Source: Pseudorhodoplanes sp.
Lineage (GTDB): Bacteria; Pseudomonadota; Alphaproteobacteria; Rhizobiales; Xanthobacteraceae
Direction of reading: 5' to 3'
DNA length: 64,000 bases
Assembly (NCBI GenBank): GCA_019187085.1
Contig: JABARS010000008.1
Coordinates: 17,112-81,111 of the forward strand
In this document: positions 54,281 to 64,000 of the stretch, one piece after another
How the letters are laid out: each line of letters begins with the position of its first letter
How positions within the stretch are numbered: position 1 is the first letter of the stretch
Made by a program: the position numbers and the translations under genes
The notes under the pieces: model-generated
Databases searched by the model: none
What the model was told of the DNA's origin: nothing
The model's input: only the letters and a program-made list of their open reading frames with translations

Positions 54281-55113
54281 CGGGTCATCTCGCGCTCGAG
54301 AGCGGGGCGGGAGGCGAACAGTTTCGCCAGCACGGCGTCGGCGATCTCGCGCGGGGTTCCAGCTGATGCGTCGATCATCTCGGCTTTCTTCGCGCGCGGC
54401 GGCGGCGCAAATACTTTCTTGACCGCGGTCGGCGAGCCCTTGAGGCCGCAGCGCTCAGGCGCGTCGATGCCGGCCGCCTTGTGGTTCCATTCGAGGACCT
54501 CGTAGCGCGCGGCGCGGAACATGTCGTCCATGCCGGCGAAGCGCAGCGTGTTGCTTCCCTCCAGCATGGTGACGAGACACGGCAGCCGCGACTGCAGGAC
54601 CTGCACGCCGCCTTCGCCGCGGCGATGCACCACGATCTCGCGGGCCGCGGGGTCGATCCTCTCGATGCGCGACACGTATGTGAGCTGCTCGAAGCCGAGC
54701 CGGCGCGCGATGCCGGGGCCGACCTGGGCGGTATCGCCGTCGATCGTCTGCTTGCCACAGAACACCATGTCGACCGGGCGGTCGGCGGCGATGCGGCGGA
54801 TGGTGGAGGCGAGCGCGTACGAGGTCGCCAGCGTGTCGGAGCCGGCGAAAACAGCGTCGGTGATCAGGATCGCTTCATCGGCGCCGTAGGAGACGCATTT
54901 CTTCAGCGCCTCGGCCGCGATCTTCGGCCCCATGCTGAGCACGGTGATCCGCGCGCCCAGGCAGTCCTTCAGCCGCAGCGCCTCTTCCAGCACGATCAGG
55001 TCGTATGGGTTGATCACCGCCGGCACGCCCTGGCGCATGATCGTGTTGGTCACCGGGTGCACGCGGATCTGGGCGGAGTCGGGCACCTGTTTCACGCAGA
55101 CGACAATGTGCAT
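54277..55113 (-). CDS. fixA: Electron-transfer flavoprotein beta subunit FixA
   Basis: Beta-type ETF subunit, 278 residues from ATG 55113 ([13 protein letters not shown]), which is the family-typical start. Later parts: [38 protein letters not shown] and [12 protein letters not shown]. First gene of fixABCX. In rhizobia and phototrophs this cluster supplies low-potential electrons, classically to nitrogenase; no nif gene is in the window, so its purpose here is open. Expression region discussed at 55125-55150. Confidence 0.95.
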   Translation of the reverse strand: MHIVVCVKQVPDSAQIRVHPVTNTIMRQGVPAVINPYDLIVLEEALRLKDCLGARITVLSMGPKIAAEALKKCVSYGADEAILITDAVFAGSDTLATSYALASTIRRIAADRPVDMVFCGKQTIDGDTAQVGPGIARRLGFEQLTYVSRIERIDPAAREIVVHRRGEGGVQVLQSRLPCLVTMLEGSNTLRFAGMDDMFRAARYEVLEWNHKAAGIDAPERCGLKGSPTAVKKVFAPPPRAKKAEMIDASAGTPREIADAVLAKLFASRPALEREMTR

Positions 55114-55124
55114 GGGCAATTTCG

Positions 55125-55150
55125 TAAATAGGTACGTGTTTGCGTATTTA
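55125..55150. promoter_or_regulatory. Inverted repeat just upstream of fixA
   Basis: TAAATA (55125-55130) and TATTTA (55145-55150) form a 6-bp inverted repeat with 14 bases between, 12 bases before the fixA start codon, in an AT-rich patch of a GC-rich region. I see no -24/-12 sigma-54 promoter or clear NifA site, so the controlling factor is unknown. Confidence 0.3.
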
Positions 55151-55256
55151 GACCTTCGGCCTATACCCGATACGTCGCGGCCGCCGCTTGACTTTCGACA
55201 AGGCGGACGACGACGGACTTTGAACGCGACGGGGAAGGAGCGGGGTCTGCGGGCGC

Positions 55257-56744
55257 TCAGCTCGCTTCGGCGAGCAGCGACAACTGGCGCGGGGCGTGGG
55301 TCTTGGCCGACTGGTCGGTGAGCGGCGTCGGATAGTCGCCGGTGAAGCAATGGTCGGTGAATTGCGGGCGCGCCGCATCGCGGCTCTCGTGGCCCATCGC
55401 CTTGTAGATGCCCTCGACCGACAGGAAGGCGAGCGAGTCCGCGCCGATGAACGTGCGCATCTCCTCGAGGCTGTGCGTGGCGGCGAGCAGCTTGTCGCGG
55501 TCGGGCGTGTCGATGCCGTAATAGTCGGGATGGGTGATCGGCGGCGAGGCGATGCGGAAATGCACCTCGCGGGCGCCGGCATCGCGCATCATCTGCACGA
55601 TCTTGGTCGAAGTGGTACCGCGCACGATCGAGTCGTCGATCAGCACGATGCGCTTGCCGGAAACGACAGCGCGGTTGGCGCTGTGCTTGAGGCGCACGCC
55701 GAGCGCGCGGATCTGCTGCGTCGGCTCGATGAAGGTGCGCCCGACATAATGGTTGCGGATGATGCCGAGATCGAAGGGGATGCCGGAGGTCTGCGCATAG
55801 CCGAGCGCGGCGGGCACGCCGGAATCGGGCACCGGCACGATCACGTCGGCCTCGGCCGGGGCTTCGGCCGCGAGGCGCGCGCCCATCGCCTTGCGCACCT
55901 CGTAGACCGGGCGGCCGCCGACGATGGAGTCAGGACGCGCGAAATAGATGTACTCGAAGATGCAGGGCCGCGGTGCCATGGGCGGGAACGGCTTGTGGCT
56001 GTGCTGGCCCTTGTCGTCGAAGATGACGACCTCGCCGTTCTCGATGTCGCGCACATATTTGGCGCCGATGATGTCGAGCGCGCAGGTCTCCGAGGCGAGA
56101 ATCGGCGCGCCGTCGAGCACGCCCATGACCAGCGGCCGGATGCCGAGCGGGTCGCGCGCGCCGAACAGTTTCTTGTTGGTCAGCCCGACGAAGGAATAGG
56201 CGCCTTCGAGCGCGCGCAGGCCGTCGATGAAACGGTCGACGAAGCGCGGCTTGTGCGAGCGCGCCACCAGATGCAGGATCACCTCGGTGTCGGTGGTCGA
56301 CTGCATGATGGCGCCGGCGCGCACGAGTTCGTCGCGCAGCGTCAGCCCGTTGGTCAGGTTGCCGTTATGGCCGATGGCGAGCCCGAACGGATCGAGCTCA
56401 GCGAACAGCGGCTGCACGTTGCGCAGCAGCGTCTCGCCGGTGGTCGAATAGCGTACATGGCCGGCCGCGCTCATGCCGGGCAGGCGGTCGATCACCTCGC
56501 GCCGGGAGAAATGATCGCCGACGAGGCCGAGGCGGCGTTCGGAATGGAAGCGCTTGCCGTCGAAGGAGACGATGCCGGCGGCTTCCTGGCCGCGGTGCTG
56601 GAGCGCGTGCAGGCCGAGCGCGGTGATGGCGGCGGCGTCGGGATGGCCGAAGATGCCGAAGACGCCGCATTCCTCGCGCAGACGGTCGCTGTCGTCGAGC
56701 GCCGGCAGGTCGAGGGCGGGGAAGGCGGTCTTGGTGACGTCCAT
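55257..56744 (-). CDS. purF: Amidophosphoribosyltransferase
   Basis: Committed enzyme of purine synthesis: makes 5-phosphoribosylamine from PRPP and glutamine. The glutaminase domain begins after a propeptide-like leader at ECGVFGIFGHPDAAAI, so Cys27 would become the N-terminal nucleophile after processing. ALQHRGQEAAGIVSFDGKRF cut at 20 and SIVGGRPVYEVRK follow. The PRPP loop is IVLIDDSIVRGTTS in the phosphoribosyltransferase domain. 495 residues. Downstream of cvpA in the same direction, as in many bacteria. Confidence 0.96.
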   Translation of the reverse strand: MDVTKTAFPALDLPALDDSDRLREECGVFGIFGHPDAAAITALGLHALQHRGQEAAGIVSFDGKRFHSERRLGLVGDHFSRREVIDRLPGMSAAGHVRYSTTGETLLRNVQPLFAELDPFGLAIGHNGNLTNGLTLRDELVRAGAIMQSTTDTEVILHLVARSHKPRFVDRFIDGLRALEGAYSFVGLTNKKLFGARDPLGIRPLVMGVLDGAPILASETCALDIIGAKYVRDIENGEVVIFDDKGQHSHKPFPPMAPRPCIFEYIYFARPDSIVGGRPVYEVRKAMGARLAAEAPAEADVIVPVPDSGVPAALGYAQTSGIPFDLGIIRNHYVGRTFIEPTQQIRALGVRLKHSANRAVVSGKRIVLIDDSIVRGTTSTKIVQMMRDAGAREVHFRIASPPITHPDYYGIDTPDRDKLLAATHSLEEMRTFIGADSLAFLSVEGIYKAMGHESRDAARPQFTDHCFTGDYPTPLTDQSAKTHAPRQLSLLAEAS

Positions 56745-56761
56745 CGGCCCTCCTGTGGCGT

Positions 56762-57424
56762 CTACCGCGCCTGCGCCGCCCGGCTTTCGATCAGCTTCTG
56801 CATCCCGGCGCGGTCGGACCGGACATAACCCTGGGTCTCGCCGCGTCCGGTATCGGAGCGCTGGCCGGGCGTCCGCTGGTCGGAGCTGGGCTCTTCGCCG
56901 TCCTCCGGCCGCGGCCGCTTCAACCGCTTCAAGATGGTGTTTTCGGGGTCGTCAGGCAACAGCGACTTCAGCCAGTCGCCGGTGCTGGTGAGCACGACCT
57001 TGGATTTTGCACCGGAAATCCATGCCGGCTGGGACTTTTGCGGCACCAGCCAGTCGAAAAACAGGAACGCGACAACCACGATGATGAGCCCGCGGCCGAG
57101 CCCGAACAGGAAGCCGAGGGTGCGGTCGAGCGCGCCGATTCGGCTGTCGAGAATGAGGTCGGACAGACGGATGGTCAGGACCGACACGATGATGAGCGTG
57201 CCGAGGAAGACGCCGGCAATGACCACGACCTTTCCCACGATGTCGTTGTTGAAATACTGCGATGCCATGGGGGAAAGCTGCGGGTAGAAATAAAGTGTGG
57301 CGATGGCCGCCGTCGCCCAGGCCGCGATCGACAGGATCTCGCGCATGAAGCCGCGGATCATGGCCAAGAGCCCGGAAATGAGCATCACGGTCAGAAGGAT
57401 GATGTCGAGTATCGTGATCGGCAT
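56762..57424 (-). CDS. cvpA: CvpA family membrane protein
   Basis: A 220-residue inner-membrane protein with four helices: ITILDIILLTVMLISGLLAM, EILSIAAWATAAIATLYFYP, KVVVIAGVFLGTLIIVSVLT and LFGLGRGLIIVVVAFLFFDW. The hydrophobic part is the CvpA domain (about 1-165); the C-terminal 60 residues are hydrophilic and disordered. The purF-cvpA pair is a classical arrangement linked to colicin V production in E. coli; the function elsewhere is unclear. 17 bases before purF. Confidence 0.93.
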   Translation of the reverse strand: MPITILDIILLTVMLISGLLAMIRGFMREILSIAAWATAAIATLYFYPQLSPMASQYFNNDIVGKVVVIAGVFLGTLIIVSVLTIRLSDLILDSRIGALDRTLGFLFGLGRGLIIVVVAFLFFDWLVPQKSQPAWISGAKSKVVLTSTGDWLKSLLPDDPENTILKRLKRPRPEDGEEPSSDQRTPGQRSDTGRGETQGYVRSDRAGMQKLIESRAAQAR

Positions 57425-57575
57425 GATGCAAGCGCGGTCGTTACGGAATGGGGCCGTCCGGCCCGGACGCGCGCCTGTATAGCGGCCCCGTTCCGCCCCG
57501 TCACGCGTCTTTCGAGAACCGCTGTAAACCGGCTCGCCCCCAAGACGCATCCCCAAAGCGCATGGCGAAAAAGCG

Positions 57576-58994
<1,419 letters not shown>

Positions 58995-59075
58995 GGTCGC
59001 TCGTTTTGCCGGCGAATCCGGATCGTCGCCAATCGAGGCCGGATGTGGCGGGAAGTCAACCGCCGGACCTGTCCT

Positions 59076-60263
59076 TTAGGTCCGGTAGACTCGCGCGTAG
59101 CGGTGGCCGAGGCGGGTGAGGATTTCGTAGCCGATGGTGCCGGCGCGTTCGGCCACTTCCTCAAGCTCGATGCCCTCGCCGATGAGCGTAACCGGGCCGC
59201 CGCGGCGCGCGCTCGCTTTGGGCACGTCGGTGACGTCGATCGCCATCAGGTCCATCGAGATGCGCCCGACGATCGGGCAACGCTGGCCGCCGACCACGGC
59301 CATGCCGCCGGGCTTGTTGTCGTCGGCGCTCGCCGCGCGCAGATAGCCGTCGGCATAGCCGATCCCGACGATGGCCACCCGCGAGGGGTGGCGCGCGGTC
59401 CAGGTCGCGTTGTAGCCGACGGTCTGGCCGGTCTCGATGTCGCGCACGAGCAGGATGCGCGCGCGCAGCGTCACCACCCGCTGCATCGGATTGGCATGGC
59501 CCGGCGTTGGATTGAGCCCGTAAAGCGCAACCCCCGGCCGCACCAGATCGCAGACCGCCGAGCGGCCGAGAAAGATGCCGGAGGAATTGGAGAGCGAGGC
59601 CGGCACGCCGCGGAACAGCCGGCGCACTTCGCGGAACGCCAGCAATTGCTCGTTGTTGCGCGCGCTCGCCGGGTTTTCCGCATCGACGAGATGGCTGACG
59701 AGAAGGCTCATGCCGTGGCTGTCGGACGCCAGACGTTCGGCGATCGAGACGGCTTCGCCGACCGAGACGCCGAGCCGATTCATGCCGGTATCGACATGCA
59801 GCGCGAAGCCGCCCTGCCAGCCGCTGGTGGCGCAGAACGCGTCCCATTCCGCAAGCTCGGCGACGCTGCCGATGACCGGCTGCAACTGATGCTCGGCGAA
59901 GACATGGCCCGCGCCCGGCGGCAGCCCGTTGAGCACATAGATCACCGCCTCGGGGACGACGGTACGCGCGCGGCGCGCCTCCGACAGATCGGCGACGAAG
60001 AAGGTCGTGCAGCCCGCGCGGTGCAATTGCGCCGCGACCGGCTCGAGGCCGCAGCCATAACCGTCGCCCTTGATCACAGCCGCGCAGTCGGCGGGGTTGG
60101 CGATCTGGCGCAGCCTGCGCCAGTTGCCGGCGACAGCGGCAAGATCGACCGTCAGCACCGCGCCGGCTTCGGCTTGCGGCGGGCCGTGCATGAAAGTGTC
60201 TTGAGCGTCGACTTGGACGTCGGCTTGAACGTCGACTGGGGCTTCGGCTTTGTCGGCTGACAT
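59076..60263 (-). CDS. alr: Alanine racemase
   Basis: PLP enzyme that makes D-alanine for peptidoglycan. The PLP lysine is in AAVIKGDGYGCGLEPVA near residue 64. The opposite catalytic tyrosine is in LYGLNPTP/VGYNATW-type segments near the C-terminal domain, and RISMDLMAIDVTDVP matches the substrate-carboxylate region. The first 30 residues (VDVQADVQVDAQD) form a small repeat encoded by near-identical 12-base units and are not part of the fold. An internal ATG at about 60191 (MHGPPQ) may be the real start. Gene order dnaB-alr-radA is typical of this group. Confidence 0.92.
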   Translation of the reverse strand: MSADKAEAPVDVQADVQVDAQDTFMHGPPQAEAGAVLTVDLAAVAGNWRRLRQIANPADCAAVIKGDGYGCGLEPVAAQLHRAGCTTFFVADLSEARRARTVVPEAVIYVLNGLPPGAGHVFAEHQLQPVIGSVAELAEWDAFCATSGWQGGFALHVDTGMNRLGVSVGEAVSIAERLASDSHGMSLLVSHLVDAENPASARNNEQLLAFREVRRLFRGVPASLSNSSGIFLGRSAVCDLVRPGVALYGLNPTPGHANPMQRVVTLRARILLVRDIETGQTVGYNATWTARHPSRVAIVGIGYADGYLRAASADDNKPGGMAVVGGQRCPIVGRISMDLMAIDVTDVPKASARRGGPVTLIGEGIELEEVAERAGTIGYEILTRLGHRYARVYRT

Positions 60264-60362
60264 GACGCAATGGCCTGAAAGGGACGGCAGCGCCCATTAA
60301 TGCCGGGCGGCGCGCCGTCCGGCAATACGCGGCGGGCAGGGCCGGACTGCGCGACTGGTGTA

Positions 60363-61859
<1,497 letters not shown>

Positions 61860-62056
61860 GGACTTCCGAATTGCCGGTCAGTGAAGCGGAAAGATGGCAA
61901 TAGCATTGCGCTTCGCCGGGTGTACGGCCGTGTACCGAATGTCCCCGTTACCCACCGTTCGCAAAGAAGTTGCCCGCCGCGCACGCACAACGCTTGACGC
62001 CGCGCGCGGGATCGACCGATCCGGCAATACCGGCGCGGCCGGCGCCGCCGCCGCGC

Positions 62057-63307
62057 TCACACGATGCGCAGCGGCGTATTGACGCGCCGCGCGGCTGTAT
62101 CGGCCGCCTGCTGCGCGGGATCGTACATATAGTTACGGGTGAGCGGAACGGCGTCGATCTTCCTGGCGAGCTGGATTTGGAACACCGTCAGCCCGAAATG
62201 CCGGAACGAAGCCTCGAAGCCGGCCAGGTAGAACTCCCACATGCGAATGAAGCGTTCGTCGAAAACCTTCAGCACCTCCTCGCGCCGCGCCAGGAAGCGC
62301 TCGCGCCAGCGGCGCAGCGTCATGGCGTAGTGCAGCCGCAGCACCTCGATGTCGGTGATGATCAGGCCGGCTTTCTCGATGGCCGGGGTCAATTCGGACA
62401 GCGTCGGCGTATAGCCGCCCGGGAAGATGTATTTCCAGACCCAGGCATTGGTGATCGAGGGCGCGTCCAGGCGGCCGATCGTGTGCAGCAGCATCACGCC
62501 GTCGTCCTTGAGCAGGTCGCGCGATTTCTCGAAGAAGGCGGGATAGAACGCCTTGCCGACATGCTCGAACATGCCGACCGAGACGATGCGGTCGAACTGC
62601 TCGGTGACGTTGCGATAGTCCTGCAGGCGGAATTCGCATGGCAGGTTCTCGCTCGCCGCGCGCTCCTGCGCGATCCTGATCTGCTCGTCCGACAGGTTGA
62701 TGCCGACGACGGATGCCTTCGCCGTGCGCGCCAGATGGAGCCCGAGCCCGCCCCAGCCGCAGCCGATGTCGAGCACGCGCAGGCCGGGCCGGCCGAGCAG
62801 GAGCTTGCCCGCGATGTGGCGTTTTTTCGCAAGCTGCGCGTCCTCAAGGCTCGAGGTCTCGGTTTCGAAATAGGCGCACGAATATTGCAGGTCGGGATCG
62901 AGGAAGAGGCGGTAGATGCGCGAGTCGATATTGTAGTGGTGGCGCGCATTGCGCTGCGCGCGGAACGGATTGTTGAGGTGGAACCGCTCGCGCAGGAATG
63001 TGCGGATATCGCGCAGGAGGCGGGTCCAGGCCGCAGGCTCGCGGCCTGCGGCGTTGGCGATCATCAGTTCGAGAAAATCGGCGATCGAGCCTTGCTCGAC
63101 CACGAGCCCTCCGTCCATATAGGCTTCGCCAAGCCGAAGCTCGGGATCGAGCAGGACCGCCATGAGCCATGAGCGCGACGTGAAGCGAATGGCAACCGGC
63201 GATCCCGAACCGTCGCCATAGACGTGGCGGTTCCCATTTGGCGTCGTTACCGCAAGCGCGCCTTTTTTCACGATCCGGCGCAGGATGTAATCGAGCAGTC
63301 GATCCAT
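62057..63307 (-). CDS. cfa: Cyclopropane-fatty-acyl-phospholipid synthase
   Basis: SAM-dependent enzyme that cyclopropanates unsaturated phospholipid chains, often on entry into stationary phase or acid stress. Start ATG 63307 (MDRLLDYILRRIV) is taken; a much longer upstream frame is not conserved. SAM fold: VLDIGCGWGGLGLHLAR, the GMFEHVG motif, and the family's lipid-binding SLEDAQLAKKRHIAGKLLLG region cut at 20. 416 residues. Confidence 0.94.
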   Translation of the reverse strand: MDRLLDYILRRIVKKGALAVTTPNGNRHVYGDGSGSPVAIRFTSRSWLMAVLLDPELRLGEAYMDGGLVVEQGSIADFLELMIANAAGREPAAWTRLLRDIRTFLRERFHLNNPFRAQRNARHHYNIDSRIYRLFLDPDLQYSCAYFETETSSLEDAQLAKKRHIAGKLLLGRPGLRVLDIGCGWGGLGLHLARTAKASVVGINLSDEQIRIAQERAASENLPCEFRLQDYRNVTEQFDRIVSVGMFEHVGKAFYPAFFEKSRDLLKDDGVMLLHTIGRLDAPSITNAWVWKYIFPGGYTPTLSELTPAIEKAGLIITDIEVLRLHYAMTLRRWRERFLARREEVLKVFDERFIRMWEFYLAGFEASFRHFGLTVFQIQLARKIDAVPLTRNYMYDPAQQAADTAARRVNTPLRIV

Positions 63308-63569
63308 GGATGACTCCCCGTCTCTGACTGATTCTTTGCGCGCCTCCCGAACGGCGCAGGGTCTCCGTTTTTGTGGGCAGTTCGTCACAGCCCGCAGTCG
63401 GGACCGCTTGTAGAACCGCCATAAACAATTAGAACAAAGTTCGGTCTTTCCGGCAATCCGGCCGCTTCGTTCGAAAATGAGCCATATTCTTGCCTTCATA
63501 GAACACGCGGATGATGGCGCCGGTTCCCCGGATCGCCACGCGCGCAAAAACACGATCAAGGACTGGCTG

Positions 63570-64000
63570 ATGGGATCGGGCGCCCCGCGGATAGTGTTGC
63601 TTTCGATTCTTGTCGCTATGGCTTGTTGTGTCGCGATGGCCTGGGCCGGCGTGGCCGAAGCTTCTCCGCGTGATGCGACCGCGCGGGGTGCCCGCGCGCA
63701 GGCGCCGGCGCCCGCCTCGACGCCGCAAACCGAGCCGACCAATCTCGACGAGGGCAAGACGCCTGCCCAATTTTTCGCTTCAAGCTGCGCCGTCTGCCAT
63801 CAAAGCGGGCAGGGACTCGCCAAGGGTCGCGGCGCGGGCACGCTGGCGTCGTTCCTGCGTCAGCACTACACGACGAGTTCCGCCCAAGCCAATACGCTTG
63901 CCGGCTATCTGGCGTCAGGCACGTTCGACCGCGGGCGCCCCGCGACGCCGGCGCGCGCGACCCCGGGCGAGCGGCCGTCCGAGCCGGCGACCGCGCGCCG
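63570..64000 (+). CDS. Secreted c-type cytochrome domain protein, 3' partial
   Basis: An open frame from ATG 63570 runs off the window edge. It encodes a signal peptide (IVLLSILVAMACCVAMAW) and a low-complexity stretch (RAQAPAPASTPQ), then a cytochrome c start FFASSCAVCHQSGQGLAKG with one CxxCH heme motif (C-A-V-C-H). It continues GAGTLASFLRQHYTTSSAQA and a Pro/Thr/Arg-rich tail. An in-frame ATG at 63477 is an alternative start. The C-terminus and any further domains are beyond the window. Role in electron transfer cannot be specified. Confidence 0.78.
   Translation, partial: MGSGAPRIVLLSILVAMACCVAMAWAGVAEASPRDATARGARAQAPAPASTPQTEPTNLDEGKTPAQFFASSCAVCHQSGQGLAKGRGAGTLASFLRQHYTTSSAQANTLAGYLASGTFDRGRPATPARATPGERPSEPATAR

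Noticed and set aside
55114..55256. Sigma-54 promoter or NifA site before fixA
   Set aside because: No GG-N10-GC at -24/-12 and no TGT-N10-ACA upstream site could be found by eye.

Overview
The window reads as chromosome of a GC-rich alphaproteobacterium of the order Hyphomicrobiales, probably from the Nitrobacteraceae/Xanthobacteraceae side. The reasons are: the gene order dnaB-alr-radA-cvpA-purF and guaB-rsmB-like-guaA; a fixABCX cluster; a five-part fds formate dehydrogenase locus; and intergenic palindromes of the kind scattered through Bradyrhizobium-like genomes (gcatgatcccgaaaag...; the facing 'cctcatggtgagg'/'cctcaggatgagg' pair; the guaB-side 'gaaccggtacccgcttcg' element). No phage, insertion sequence, integrase or CRISPR array is visible. 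Assignments come from reading the sequence and remembered family motifs, not from database searches.

Layout. 1-5.4 kb: 3' part of a molybdenum, NAD-dependent formate dehydrogenase operon (fdsB partial, fdsA, fdhD/fdsC, fdsD). 5.4-13.5 kb: iron and copper uptake. It holds a chimeric TonB-plug/siderophore-reductase ORF, an AraC-type regulator cut by an in-frame TAG, exbB-exbD-tonB, and an OprC/NosA-like copper receptor with its small partner. A tRNA-Gln lies at 13.7 kb. 14.1-26.1 kb: a molybdenum-centred island. It holds a FecCD/BtuCD-type ABC importer (ATPase, permease, Tat-exported binding protein), a short ModE regulator, DUF2478 and DUF364 proteins, a TonB-dependent receptor, a second binding protein (frameshifted), a molbindin remnant, moeA and an unknown small protein. 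Four strong palindromes of the form CGNNATAT-N8-ATATNNCG sit in its promoter regions and match the known ModE 'Mo-box'. 26.2-64 kb: mostly housekeeping genes (lytic transglycosylase, an orphan CoxL-like molybdoenzyme subunit, ppx, rlmE, HU, MFS pump, guaB, rsmB-like, aat, guaA, prfC, panB, der, fixABCX, purF, cvpA, radA, alr, dnaB, cfa) with small membrane proteins between them. A c-type cytochrome runs off the right edge.

How it fits together. The most interesting idea is that the 14-26 kb island is a ModE-controlled system that imports molybdate, tungstate or a metallophore complex of them through the outer membrane by a TonB-dependent receptor. It would be energised by the exbBD-tonB operon 10 kb away, pass the inner membrane by a MolBCA-like type II ABC importer, and feed MoeA and molybdoenzymes such as the formate dehydrogenase at the left edge. 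Several accessory genes in the two metal islands carry fresh-looking lesions: two in-frame TAG codons, a single-base frameshift, a small deletion and a gene fusion. The metal-uptake repertoire therefore seems to be eroding while the core of the molybdenum system stays intact.
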